This document shows positions 50,539-59,818 of a stretch of 64,000 nt of DNA, piece by piece. Made by a program: the position numbers and the translations under genes. Source of the stretch: Lactococcus ileimucosae. Its GTDB lineage: Bacteria; Bacillota; Bacilli; Lactobacillales; Streptococcaceae. Where the stretch lies: contig NZ_CALPDE010000002.1 in the NCBI RefSeq assembly GCF_943193185.1, positions 1 through 64,000 on the forward strand. Direction: 5' to 3'. Under the pieces are notes generated by a model. It was not told the origin of the DNA, did not search any database, and worked only from the letters and a program-made list of their open reading frames with translations. The stretch's first letter is position 1. Every line of letters starts with the position of its first letter.

Positions 50539-50877
50539 ATGTTTTATGAACATTTAGATCAGTCTCTATTGCTTATTTTCTTTGTTATAACGGCGATTTT
50601 TTATCTTGTTAATAGAGTTTACCAGGATAAAAAAGAAAAAGAGTATCGTAATGACGATCGCTGGAGAATGATTAAGTTAAAAGCGAAATCAGTTTCAATC
50701 GATTATGTAGACCTAGTGATGGTTGGTTTAGGACTACTTTTTATAGGACTGCCCATTACATTTCGTGTTAGTATTCAGATATCTGTAGAGCGTTTAGCTG
50801 AAATTACTTTTAATTTGTTAATGCTAAGATCAATGATTGAGTATTTTGCGCTTAGATATTTTGATAAGCGTATGTAA
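50539..50877 (+). CDS. Small membrane protein A of the lanthipeptide cluster (immunity candidate)
   Basis: 112 residues: an N-terminal helix (8-25), a basic cytoplasmic loop (DKKEKEYRNDDRWRMIK) and two further hydrophobic segments, ending MIEYFALRYFDKRM. It is paralogous to the protein at 51081-51398. Not recognised as a named family. A position between precursors and exporter suggests producer self-protection. SD AAGAAGGATAAT. Confidence 0.65.
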   Translation: MFYEHLDQSLLLIFFVITAIFYLVNRVYQDKKEKEYRNDDRWRMIKLKAKSVSIDYVDLVMVGLGLLFIGLPITFRVSIQISVERLAEITFNLLMLRSMIEYFALRYFDKRM

Positions 50878-50878
50878 C

Positions 50879-50904
50879 CATTGTATTGTGAAAACGATAC
50901 AATG
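50879..50904 (+). repeat. Perfect 8-bp hairpin after small membrane protein A
   Basis: CATTGTAT pairs with ATACAATG around a 10-nt loop, without a T run. The 176 nt up to the next gene hold only a five-codon ORF with SD (AAGGAG, ATG 50941), too short to interpret. Confidence 0.4.
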
Positions 50905-51080
50905 AAAAGATGGTCTTTATTATTAAGGAGAAGTATAAAAATGCAAGAAAAGGATTAGAACTATGCTGATGAAATTTAATATTGTAGTACTTTGAAAAGA
51001 ATATTAAGCAAAGAGGGCATTTCTTGTTTAGCTTGAAATGTTCTCTTTAATCACAGATAGTATAGGGAGGAATACTGAAT

Positions 51081-51398
51081 ATGATATTTATTACGATATT
51101 GATCACTTTTATATTTTTACTTATTAATTCACTTGAGGGCACCAAAAAAATAAAAAACAAGGATAATGCACAATATAAAAGTTTATTAGTGAAAAGAAAT
51201 AGTGTCCTCATTAATATTACAGATAGTTTTTTAGTGACACTAGGCATCGTATTAACAACTGTGACATTACCTGGTTTTTGGGGGGATATTTCAATTTTAA
51301 TTCGTTCAAATGATGTACTCCTAATATTTTTATTTCTTCTTACTACTAGAAGTTTGTTAGGGTATCTTGTGTTGAGATACTATGAAAGGGCTGACTAA
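51081..51398 (+). CDS. Small membrane protein B of the lanthipeptide cluster (immunity candidate)
   Basis: 105 residues with the same topology as 50539-50877: N-terminal helix, a Lys-rich loop (GTKKIKNKDNAQYKS) and two C-terminal helices ending TRSLLGYLVLRYYERAD, aligning with LRSMIEYFALRYFDKRM of protein A. One protein per lanthipeptide would fit a two-peptide system, but this is inference. GGGAGG upstream; 0 nt gap to the reductase gene. Confidence 0.65.
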   Translation: MIFITILITFIFLLINSLEGTKKIKNKDNAQYKSLLVKRNSVLINITDSFLVTLGIVLTTVTLPGFWGDISILIRSNDVLLIFLFLLTTRSLLGYLVLRYYERAD

Positions 51399-52124
51399 AT
51401 GAAAAAAATATTTATTCTAAACGGGAGTAGAAGAAAAGAGGGGAACACAGCAACTTTTATTTCCAATATTACTGATAAATTGAAAGGGTGTGAAATCGAA
51501 ATAGCACACCCCCAAGACTTCAATCTGAAAGCATGTAAAGGCGGTGAGGAGTGCTTTCTTGAAGCAGGTTGTGTTGAAAAGGACGACTTGCCAATTTTAG
51601 AAGAAAAAATCCTTAGTTCAGATTTATTAATCCTAGCTTCTCCTGTATATCTTCATTACATGACTGGTGAATTAAAAATGATTTTAGATAAATTGGCTTG
51701 GTGGGCGCATACGCTACGCTTGCAGGGGAAACCTGTTGTTTTATTGAGCACTTGTTCCACTAATGGACAAGATACGGTGATTAAGCCTTTAGGGGAAATC
51801 ATGAATTATATGGGTGGAAATGTCATTGCAACAGCTAATGCATCAATGGTGCCTGACCAAATCAATAATCTTGAGTGGCTTGATAGCGTTTCAGAAGAAA
51901 TATCATCAAGAATTACTAAAAGTATCATAGATTATCCAAAAGCAAATATTTTTACTGAAAAGATATTTAGTGCAAATCGAATATCGATGTTAGAACAAGT
52001 AAGTTATTTTGAAGATAATGATATTAAAAATGGGGAACTAGAATTTTGGAAAAGCTCAGGGATGCTTGAATTTGAGACCTTCTCTGAATACTTGGCGTAT
52101 AGATATCAAAATAAGGAGAGTTAG
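51399..52124 (+). CDS. Flavodoxin-fold NAD(P)H-dependent FMN reductase
   Basis: 241 residues. FMN-binding loop NGSRRKEGNTATF at the start, then CKGGEECFLEAGCVEKDD, the Cys-containing loop usual in the iron-sulfur-flavoprotein/FMN-reductase family, and SPVYLHYMTGELKMILDK. It lies between the small membrane proteins and the exporter, so it is co-transcribed with lanthipeptide genes. It could reduce dehydro residues to D-amino acids as LanJ enzymes do, or be unrelated to maturation. Function in the cluster is inferred. Confidence 0.75.
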   Translation: MKKIFILNGSRRKEGNTATFISNITDKLKGCEIEIAHPQDFNLKACKGGEECFLEAGCVEKDDLPILEEKILSSDLLILASPVYLHYMTGELKMILDKLAWWAHTLRLQGKPVVLLSTCSTNGQDTVIKPLGEIMNYMGGNVIATANASMVPDQINNLEWLDSVSEEISSRITKSIIDYPKANIFTEKIFSANRISMLEQVSYFEDNDIKNGELEFWKSSGMLEFETFSEYLAYRYQNKES

Positions 52125-52127
52125 TTT

Positions 52128-54242
52128 ATGAAGGTGCGCTTCCAACAACAAAGTGAGCATTCTGAATGTGGTTTGGCTTGCGCAACAATGATGATTGACT
52201 ACTTTGTTAAGAAAGTAAATATTGTCGAACTAAGAGAAAAGTATGGTGTCCCCAATGGCGGCTACAATCTTTTTCAAATAGGAAGTGTTTTAGAGGAGTA
52301 TGGCGTTGTGTCGAAGGCTGCGAGAATTAACGCAGAATCTGTGCAATCAATTCCAACTCCTTTTATTGCTTTCTGGGACTTGAAGCATTTTGTGGTGATA
52401 GAAAAAATCATAAGAAAGACTATTCATGTTGTTGATCCAGCTTTGGGAAAAAGAAAGCTGTCTTTTGAGGCTTTTAAAGAACATTTTTCAGAGGTGGTGC
52501 TCTATTCTACAAATGACGGGCATAGAAGCAGGAAAATTTCTAAAATAAATAATACTCTCAAAGAAAGTATTTTAGAAAATAAAAATTTATTAGTCGTTAC
52601 TTTTAGTTTTTCTTTTCTTTCCCACTGCGTAAGCTTACTTATTCCATTCGTAATTCAAAGCATTATTGATTCAAGTGCTAAAATGCCTTTTCAATCTTTT
52701 TTGATAGGGATTATATTGATGATTGTTTCTTACTTTGTTATTAACATGGTAAAAATAAGGCTTTTAGTGAGGCTTCAAACAAGAATAGACAAAACCTTAC
52801 TTGGAAATACGATTCACCAACTCTTACGCCTTCCTTATTCATATTTTGTCAACCGAAGTAAAGGAGAACTGATTTATAGAATTAATTCAAATTCTTATAT
52901 TAGACAAATTCTTGTTGATCAAGTGCTAGAGTTGGTTTTAAGCTTCTTATTTCTTGTTGTTTATATATTCATTATGTTTTGGATGAATATGTTTTTAGCG
53001 CTAATCACAATAATTATCGTAATCATACTGATGGGTATTTCGATAATTAACGCCAAAATTAATCAGAAAATTGTACAAAATCAGATGGTTGTCATGACTA
53101 AATCACAAGATATAGTTAACGAGATGATAAATAATATCTTCACAGTCAAGGCGACCAATTCCTACGAATATATTTACAAGAATTGGAGTGAGAATTTTGG
53201 ACAACAAATCATTATGGAGAGAACGAAAGCAAAGTATTCTTCAATCCTGACAAATATTCCAAACAGTATTCAAAGTTTTTATCCGCTTATTATTTTTTTC
53301 TTTGGATACTTGATGATACAAAGCCAAGAGATGACACTAGGTGCTGTCGTGGCCTTTAGCTCAATCGGGGTTATGTTTTTGACGCCAGTACTATCTATTA
53401 CGAATGTCTATAATCAACTGTTGATGATAAAGGTGTATATTGATAGGTTACTGGATATCTTAGAAACGAAGCAAGAACGTGATAATGGTGAATTTACGCT
53501 TGAGAATTATACTGGAAAGATTGATTTAGAGAATGTCACTTATAGATATAGTCGTTTTTCTGAAGAGGCTATAAAAAATGTTTCTTTATCAATTGAACCC
53601 CATCAAAAAATTGCTATTGTCGGAGCTAGCGGTTCAGGTAAGTCCACGCTCCTTAAAGTAATGGCTAACCTATTTCCAGTTGAGAGTGGGAAAGTTTACT
53701 ATGATGATGTTGAACATGAAAAAATAGTACTTAAAAAATTCCGAAAAAATCTTGGAATTGTTCTTCAGGAGAATATTTTGTTCAGCGGTACTTTTAGAGA
53801 GAATATCCTTATGGGGAGAAAATTCACGGATGATGAGCTGTTAAGGAGTATTCAAATTGCAAATTTAGATGAGCTTGTTGCCTCGTTCCCTCTGGGTGTA
53901 GAAACTAAAATTTCGGAAAATGGTCAAAACTTCTCCGGAGGACAGAGGCAACGTATATCAATTGCCAGAACAGTTATTTCTCAACCGAAGGCGATTTTTA
54001 TGGATGAACCCACAAGTGGTTTGGACAACATTACTGAAAAAATTGTGATGGCCAATATATTTAAACTTCCTGCAACGGTAATCGTTGTGGCACACAGATT
54101 GTCTATGATTGCAGAGTTTGACCAAGTGATTGTTATGGAAGCAGGAAAAATTGTTGGAGAAGGTACACATCAGGAGCTTTTAGAGACTTGTCAAGAATAT
54201 CAGAAGTTATATAAAATATCCGAATATCCTATTGTTCTTTAG
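52128..54242 (+). CDS. lanT: Lanthipeptide exporter with C39 peptidase domain (LanT/CylB-like)
   Basis: 704 residues. N-terminal C39 peptidase with oxyanion Gln8, catalytic Cys14 in SECGLACATM, His87 in LKHFVVI and Asp103 in VVDPA; six-helix ABC membrane domain (about 150-420); ATPase with Walker A GASGSGKST and signature FSGGQRQR. It removes the leader at the GS/GT site while exporting the modified peptide. It would leave the GD-x3-R hexapeptides on the cores for a later protease. It follows the reductase gene by 3 nt. Confidence 0.92.
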   Translation: MKVRFQQQSEHSECGLACATMMIDYFVKKVNIVELREKYGVPNGGYNLFQIGSVLEEYGVVSKAARINAESVQSIPTPFIAFWDLKHFVVIEKIIRKTIHVVDPALGKRKLSFEAFKEHFSEVVLYSTNDGHRSRKISKINNTLKESILENKNLLVVTFSFSFLSHCVSLLIPFVIQSIIDSSAKMPFQSFLIGIILMIVSYFVINMVKIRLLVRLQTRIDKTLLGNTIHQLLRLPYSYFVNRSKGELIYRINSNSYIRQILVDQVLELVLSFLFLVVYIFIMFWMNMFLALITIIIVIILMGISIINAKINQKIVQNQMVVMTKSQDIVNEMINNIFTVKATNSYEYIYKNWSENFGQQIIMERTKAKYSSILTNIPNSIQSFYPLIIFFFGYLMIQSQEMTLGAVVAFSSIGVMFLTPVLSITNVYNQLLMIKVYIDRLLDILETKQERDNGEFTLENYTGKIDLENVTYRYSRFSEEAIKNVSLSIEPHQKIAIVGASGSGKSTLLKVMANLFPVESGKVYYDDVEHEKIVLKKFRKNLGIVLQENILFSGTFRENILMGRKFTDDELLRSIQIANLDELVASFPLGVETKISENGQNFSGGQRQRISIARTVISQPKAIFMDEPTSGLDNITEKIVMANIFKLPATVIVVAHRLSMIAEFDQVIVMEAGKIVGEGTHQELLETCQEYQKLYKISEYPIVL

Positions 54243-54386
54243 TGAACTTGAAAGGAGGCAGTAAAAATCTGTTTTGTCTTTTTATTCTGAAAAAAGAAAT
54301 CCCAGAACTAAAATTAAACCATAAAAAACTGCAGATATTCTTTATGAATTTAATATGATGTTACATTTCTTGGAAAAGAGATTGAT

Positions 54387-55268
54387 ATGACAAAGAAAAA
54401 TTTACTTAAAATAATTTCACTCATCCTGCTGGTCTATATGTTGATAGCTGTACTCTCTTTATATAAAAATAAGCAAAACAAAATATACCTAGAGGCTAAC
54501 AATTTATACACAAAAAACGCACTTAAAACAAGTGGTAATTACAGTAAGATGCTTGATGAAAATAGTATCAATTCAAAGGTTTTTAAAGTTCTTTCAGAAG
54601 AGAATCATATTAGAGCACTTGAATTTAAAGGCAATAGATCAGACTTCCCCGTATATGTGGGGAGGAATTTTAAAAAAGATGAAAGAAAAGCTCTAGTAGG
54701 TTCAACAGTTCCACTGGAGGAGCATCATGGTGTTAAATATTTTTCTTATAATGAAAAATTATACGAGGTAATTGGGTATCTGGGTTCAAGCAAGGACAGT
54801 ATTCTTTCAGATGAAGTGATAATAAAAGATGAATCCTTATTTTCAAAGAATAAAAATGAAAATATTATTATTGATAGCCCAGACAGTGTCAATGTCTCTG
54901 CACCAAACTATAAGGTCAGTAATAATTTAGGAAGGCGAAGTAACATAGATTATATTACACCCCTTATTACTTATATGGTTGTATTGTCAATAGGCTTCAT
55001 TTCTTTAATCATAGGCGTGTTGTCATGGCTGTATAGTAAAACATATGCTGAGGTCATGTTCTTAAAAGGAAAGTCCCCTAAAAAGATACGGATAGTGCTC
55101 TTATTTAAAGTGCTTTTAGTGTTTTTAGTCACGAATGTATTTTGTATTGTATTATCAAAATTGTTTGTGAAATCCAGCATAGAGCTGTATTTATTACTGC
55201 CTTCTATGCTTATAATTATTATTGGATTGGTCACAAGTTCTCACCTTCTAAAAAGGGGAATTAAATGA
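54387..55268 (+). CDS. MacB/FtsX-like permease subunit A
   Basis: 293 residues. One N-terminal helix (8-26), a large extracytoplasmic domain (about 30-185) and three C-terminal helices: half of a MacB-type ABC permease as often found in bacteriocin clusters. Its stop overlaps the next gene's ATG by 4 nt. With the following permease and ATPase it likely exports or expels the peptide for immunity. No SD stronger than AAGAGA was seen. Confidence 0.7.
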   Translation: MTKKNLLKIISLILLVYMLIAVLSLYKNKQNKIYLEANNLYTKNALKTSGNYSKMLDENSINSKVFKVLSEENHIRALEFKGNRSDFPVYVGRNFKKDERKALVGSTVPLEEHHGVKYFSYNEKLYEVIGYLGSSKDSILSDEVIIKDESLFSKNKNENIIIDSPDSVNVSAPNYKVSNNLGRRSNIDYITPLITYMVVLSIGFISLIIGVLSWLYSKTYAEVMFLKGKSPKKIRIVLLFKVLLVFLVTNVFCIVLSKLFVKSSIELYLLLPSMLIIIIGLVTSSHLLKRGIK

Positions 55269-56541
55269 AAAATTTATACTTTGACTTAAAGCAAAACGTT
55301 GTACTTATTGCTTTGAAATCAACACTGATTTCTTTCCTATTTATATTTTTTTATATTTGTATCTCCTTCATGCATTCAAGCAATGAAGCTATAGATCGGG
55401 AATTTTCAGATGCTCAAAAAGAAAACATGTATGATTAGTCGATACTTTGCATGATCCCAATGATTTTTCTAAATTTAGAGAGGATATTTCCTCTATAAAC
55501 CATGTTGCTGACTTTTACAATCAATTAAATAAGAGTGATAATATTAACTTCCTGTCAATTTTTGATCAACCCATTCCAGTTACTGACTTTAAAGGAGACA
55601 TGCAGTTTGATTATGCTTTTGATACGGAGAGGACTAAAAAGGGCTTTTATCAGGACGAACAAACAGGAGAAAAGCTCTTTGATGTCAAGGCCCTACAAAT
55701 GAATGCTCGTACTTTCTCTTTTTTTAATTTGAGTGTTAAAAAAGGGACGACGATAGATTGGGATACTGTGAATTATGATTCGGGTGTCCTCCCCATACTC
55801 TTGGGTTCCGATTATAATGGTGTATACAATGTGGGAGATATTATCGAAGGAAGTTTATATTTTAAAAAGTATCAATTCGAAGTTGTAGGGATATTGAGAG
55901 AAAATTCATCTCTATTTTATCAAAACAATAGAAATACTTTTATTGACAACTACTTTATTATCCCCTATCCTCCAAAACTTCCTAAAGTGACGGAAAAAGA
56001 TAAGGAATTTTATGGCATATTAAATTTTGCGATGATAAATGGCAACATAGCTGTCTCAAGAGATATGACGGGTACGGAATTACTCAATAAATTGCATGAT
56101 ATTTCTTTAAAGAGCAACTTTTCTCATTACACCTTACTGTCGATGCCCGCTTATTTGATTCAATTCAACTTTATGTACAATATTATTCAAAAAAACTTAA
56201 GCCTTATTTTTGGTGTGATAGCCTTACTAAGTCTATCCCTCTACATTGTATTGCGCTGTTTAGATAAAGTGATGATAAAGAGAAGGTTGAACATCATAAA
56301 ATATTTTTGGATAAAAGGGTATCGTGCCCGTGATATAAAGTTTGTTGTCTTGAAGTACACCATGACAGAATATATGTTAAGTTCTATTATCTTTTTAGCT
56401 GTCTATTTAACTTCTTCCATAAAGCGATTAGAACTTTTATTTATCTTGCTTATCGCACAGGCAGGTTACTTTACCATTGATTTTATGATTTTAAAGAGTA
56501 CCTATCTATCAAAATTAAAAAGGACTTATACTAATGATTGA
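55265..56541 (+). pseudogene. MacB/FtsX-like permease subunit B, frameshifted
   Basis: ATG 55265 overlaps the previous stop (ATGA). The N-terminal part with its membrane helix (VLIALKSTLISFLFIFFYI) ends at TAG 55435-55437 after MYD. The rest (from about 55438, three C-terminal helices) continues in the frame 2 nt off, to 56541. Adding one T in GATTAG would restore MYDLVDTLHDPNDF, so a single-base deletion is likely. TTG 55447 could start a fragment lacking the first helix. The gene end overlaps the ATPase gene by 8 nt. Confidence 0.78.
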
Positions 56542-57199
56542 GCTGAAGAATATTAATAAAAACATCATAAAAAACAAGCAAATAGAAAGAGTCTTGTTTG
56601 AAAATTTGAACTTCTCGCTTTCTGATTCCACCTCTTCTCTAGCTATAATGGGGAGAAGTGGGTCGGGAAAGACGACTTTATTAAATATTATTGCAGGGCT
56701 TGATATCAACTATGAGGGAGAATATTTTTTTAATCACCATTTAGTTTACAAAACGACTGATAAAATGGCAGATCTGAGACTAAAAAATATCAGTATCATC
56801 ACACAGCACTATAATCTCTTAGATGATCGTAATGTCATGGAAAATATATTATTAGGGTTTAGGAAAAAAAGCGTTCAATCTAAAAGTGAAACAATGGAGT
56901 ATTTAAAAATGGTTGGATTAGAGGGCTATGCACATAAAAAAATTAAATATTTATCTGGTGGCGAATGTCAACGTGTTGCCATAGCTCGAGCTATGGCGAA
57001 AGGACCAACACTATTAATAGCGGATGAACCTACGGGTGCTCTAGATGAAGAGACAGAGCGTATCGTATTAGATATTTTTCAAGAGCTAAAACGAAAAGGA
57101 ACTAAAATAATCATCGCTACACATAGTAAAGAAGTCGCGAAAAGTTGTGAACAGGTAGTGGTTATTAAGGATAAAAGGCTTGAAGCTGTTAGGTTATGA
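56534..57199 (+). CDS. ABC transporter ATPase, MacB/LolD-like
   Basis: 221 residues. Walker A GRSGSGKTT, signature LSGGECQRVAIARA, Walker B LLIADEPTGALD. Sequence type is that of MacB/Bce partners (PTGALDEET). It pairs with the two preceding permease halves; because the second is frameshifted, the transporter is probably inactive unless repaired. Likely role: bacteriocin immunity. Confidence 0.85.
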   Translation: MIELKNINKNIIKNKQIERVLFENLNFSLSDSTSSLAIMGRSGSGKTTLLNIIAGLDINYEGEYFFNHHLVYKTTDKMADLRLKNISIITQHYNLLDDRNVMENILLGFRKKSVQSKSETMEYLKMVGLEGYAHKKIKYLSGGECQRVAIARAMAKGPTLLIADEPTGALDEETERIVLDIFQELKRKGTKIIIATHSKEVAKSCEQVVVIKDKRLEAVRL

Positions 57200-57205
57200 G
57201 TTGGT

Positions 57206-58354
57206 ATGATTAAAATATTTTCATTGTTTTATCGCTTAAATAGGAATTATTTTTTTCAGCATAATCTTCTTTTATCAGATTTAGGGCAATTATGGAAAAA
57301 AATAATCTTTAATTTTTATCTACTGATGCGCTGTTTCTTCTATCTTGCTTTTTTGGTGGCTGTCACAGTTTATACTTCGCAGATAAATGTGGCTACAGTG
57401 CACTTGCTATTGTCACAAATTCTATTGATGTCACTTTCTATTTTTGTATTTGCCAAACAAGCTAAGATGAGCAATCAAAAAATAAAAAGTTTACAGTTCC
57501 TACTGGGGAAAATATTTACAAAAGAAGAACGGTTTATAAATATAAAAAAAGTTGGATTGTATTATGCTACATATGTAATGGGAACTTTTATTTTGGTAGA
57601 TATAGCAATACTTCCTTATTTTTTAAAATCAGGAATAGGGGGAGTCTTGCTTATGGTGTTTTGTCTAGTTATTACGACTTACTATGTTTATTCTAAGACG
57701 GTGGCTATTATGGACATAAAAAGAAGCGAGAGCCCCCGCTATCCATGGTATATTTCTTATTTTATCGTTGCTACAGTCACTTTGATGTTTCCAACAGTCT
57801 TAAAATCGCAAGATATTGAGCATTTGATAGGTTCATCTGGCTTTGGGATAATTGTAAATGTCATCTTTACGCTATTGATAATTCATATTTTAATGTTTCT
57901 TATCATAAAGCGAAATCCTGCCTTAAAAAACATTGAGGAGAAAAGAAATTTTAGAGGAATGACTCAGGAATTTTTTGAGGGCTATATAAAAGGCGCAGCT
58001 TTTTGGTTGGTTATTCCGGCAGGTCTTTTGGGAATGCTTCCTATAAGCGAGATAAGTAAGACGATTGTATTTGTAACACTTTTATCCTTTCTTTTAATGC
58101 CGAATATTTGTAGCAAACCAATGATAAACTACTTGAAAATGATAGGCTGGAATAAAAAACGCTTTTTAATCCAATATGGTTATAGGATTTTATTTTTCTT
58201 ACTGGTTGTGCAGGTTATTTTGAATATATTTGTAAGATTGTCATTAACATTCTTTATGATTGGGCTTGTGTTAACGACAGTATTAGTTTTTAGCAGAATC
58301 ATCGTTGGGATATTTATTATGGAAAGCGGACATAGCGACAATAAAAAAAAATAG
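57206..58354 (+). CDS. Multi-spanning membrane protein of the lanthipeptide cluster
   Basis: 382 residues with about ten hydrophobic segments; no known domain recognised. The shape resembles ABC permeases of the EcsB/ABC-2 kind, and a second ABC ATPase gene follows two genes later, so it is probably its membrane partner. The start codon lies 4 nt after the ATPase stop and has only a weak SD. Confidence 0.6.
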   Translation: MIKIFSLFYRLNRNYFFQHNLLLSDLGQLWKKIIFNFYLLMRCFFYLAFLVAVTVYTSQINVATVHLLLSQILLMSLSIFVFAKQAKMSNQKIKSLQFLLGKIFTKEERFINIKKVGLYYATYVMGTFILVDIAILPYFLKSGIGGVLLMVFCLVITTYYVYSKTVAIMDIKRSESPRYPWYISYFIVATVTLMFPTVLKSQDIEHLIGSSGFGIIVNVIFTLLIIHILMFLIIKRNPALKNIEEKRNFRGMTQEFFEGYIKGAAFWLVIPAGLLGMLPISEISKTIVFVTLLSFLLMPNICSKPMINYLKMIGWNKKRFLIQYGYRILFFLLVVQVILNIFVRLSLTFFMIGLVLTTVLVFSRIIVGIFIMESGHSDNKKK

Positions 58355-58424
58355 ATTACTATGGTTTGTTTGTCATAACATCGGTGTTTTTATTTGCTAT
58401 GTTAGCGTATATGTTGAGAGAGTT

Positions 58425-58850
58425 ATGAAAAAGATATTGATATTCTTTATAACCTTTTGGTTACCTTCAGCAGTAGTACTTATTATGTCTTTAGGAAGCA
58501 ATAGTTCAGTTGTGGACAATCAAGATATTCCAGTATTGTCGTTTTCTACAATTTTTTTCAAGAATCTTTTAGTGTTAACTCTTCTGATTGTGGGAGGGCT
58601 CATCCATAAAAAGATAACATATTTTATTTTCTATTATAATGCTATTTATTTTTCAATTGTATTGGTAATTTCACATGATGTAACGAATAGCCTTTATCAA
58701 GTAGGGAAATACGGAATAATTGAAATATTTGCTTTTTCTTTGGGGTGCTTTATTGGAATTGATAAAAAATATAAATTAATATGGATTCCTGTCGTACTAC
58801 TAATTATATCGGGAATAATTGAACATTTTGTAATTAAAGGAGCACTATGA
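58425..58850 (+). CDS. Small multi-spanning membrane protein
   Basis: 141 residues from ATG 58425, preceded by GAGAGAG; the frame is open 40 codons earlier, but that part overlaps the previous gene and is not family-like. Four to five hydrophobic helices. No family recognised. Its stop overlaps the next ATG (ATGA), so it is coupled to the ATPase below and may be its second membrane subunit. Confidence 0.6.
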   Translation: MKKILIFFITFWLPSAVVLIMSLGSNSSVVDNQDIPVLSFSTIFFKNLLVLTLLIVGGLIHKKITYFIFYYNAIYFSIVLVISHDVTNSLYQVGKYGIIEIFAFSLGCFIGIDKKYKLIWIPVVLLIISGIIEHFVIKGAL

Positions 58851-59509
58851 GAGCAGAAAAATTATCCAAGAAATTTGGGGATACCTATATATTTAAAAAT
58901 ATTGATTTAGAGTTTAAACAAGGAAAGATATACAGTATTTTTGGAAGAAATGGGATTGGGAAAACCACCTTATTAAATATTTTAAATGGGACATTAGCAT
59001 CAGATGGCGGAGAAATTTATGGTGCTGAAGAAGTGATATTGTTAGAGGATAATGAACTTCCCTTTGAATTTATGACAGCAAATGAATTCATTGATACGAC
59101 CTTTACTTTTAAAGATCAAAAAATAGATTTTCAGGAGAAAGGAGAATTATTTAAGCAATTACATTTTCAACCCGAAAATAAGCTAATAAAGGATTTTTCC
59201 AAAGGTATGAAAAGTAAATTGTGTATCATCATAGCTCTATTATCGAAACCCCAAGTCCTGTTATTGGATGAACCTTTTTCAGATATTGATGTCATTAGTT
59301 TTAGAGAAATTACCGAAATACTGAAAAATAAAAAGAAGGAGATGAAAATTATTTTTTCTACCCATGTTTCTAAAATAGCCTTTGAATTATCGGATGATAT
59401 CGTGTATCTAAAAGAAAATCACGCGGTATTTTTTGAAAATAATTTTCGAAAAGCGGATGAGTTAGAGAATTTCATTTTAAAAAAGATGTCAATCCTAGAT
59501 GAAGTTTAA
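58847..59509 (+). CDS. ABC transporter ATPase, LanF-like
   Basis: 220 residues. Walker A GRNGIGKTT, a divergent signature (IKDFSKGMKSKL), Walker B VLLLDEPFSDID. The DFSKGM form is typical of ABC-2/LanFEG-type exporters. Probably drives the membrane proteins at 57206 and 58425 for lantibiotic immunity. Confidence 0.8.
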   Translation: MRAEKLSKKFGDTYIFKNIDLEFKQGKIYSIFGRNGIGKTTLLNILNGTLASDGGEIYGAEEVILLEDNELPFEFMTANEFIDTTFTFKDQKIDFQEKGELFKQLHFQPENKLIKDFSKGMKSKLCIIIALLSKPQVLLLDEPFSDIDVISFREITEILKNKKKEMKIIFSTHVSKIAFELSDDIVYLKENHAVFFENNFRKADELENFILKKMSILDEV

Positions 59510-59539
59510 ACTTTATTAAGCAAGCAAAAAGGAAAACAG

Positions 59540-59728
59540 ATGAACAAAAAAGAAATAGTAATACTGATTATTCTAAGTACCGTATCGTTGATGCTGTTAT
59601 TTATAAATCTTTCTCTAGGGGGAAGCAATAACTGGAATGTCATCATTTTTATCAGTTTAGGGATATATTTTAGAGAGGGTATTGAGATATTTATAGAAAG
59701 TAGGAAGAATAAGAAAAGAAAGAAGTAG
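59540..59728 (+). CDS. Small two-helix membrane protein
   Basis: 62 residues: two hydrophobic helices separated by SLGGSNNW and a basic tail (ESRKNKKRKK). Last gene of the cluster, 30 nt after the ATPase, with AAGGAAAA before the ATG. Not recognised; possible immunity accessory. Confidence 0.5.
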   Translation: MNKKEIVILIILSTVSLMLLFINLSLGGSNNWNVIIFISLGIYFREGIEIFIESRKNKKRKK

Positions 59729-59802
59729 GTGGTGAAGTATTATTCTCCAAGATAAACGTATAATTGACAGGGTTCATTTAACAAAAGTTCCATTACTGAA
59801 TA

Positions 59803-59811
59803 TGCTATAAT
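59803..59811 (+). promoter_or_regulatory. Extended -10 promoter of uvrC, leaderless arrangement
   Basis: TGCTATAAT ends 7 nt before the uvrC ATG; there is no SD in between. Confidence 0.6.
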
Positions 59812-59818
59812 TAAAACC

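Noticed and set aside
50941-50958. Five-codon ORF with SD between the small membrane proteins
   Set aside because: Too short to be called a gene; it could be the ruined start of another precursor but no core sequence follows.
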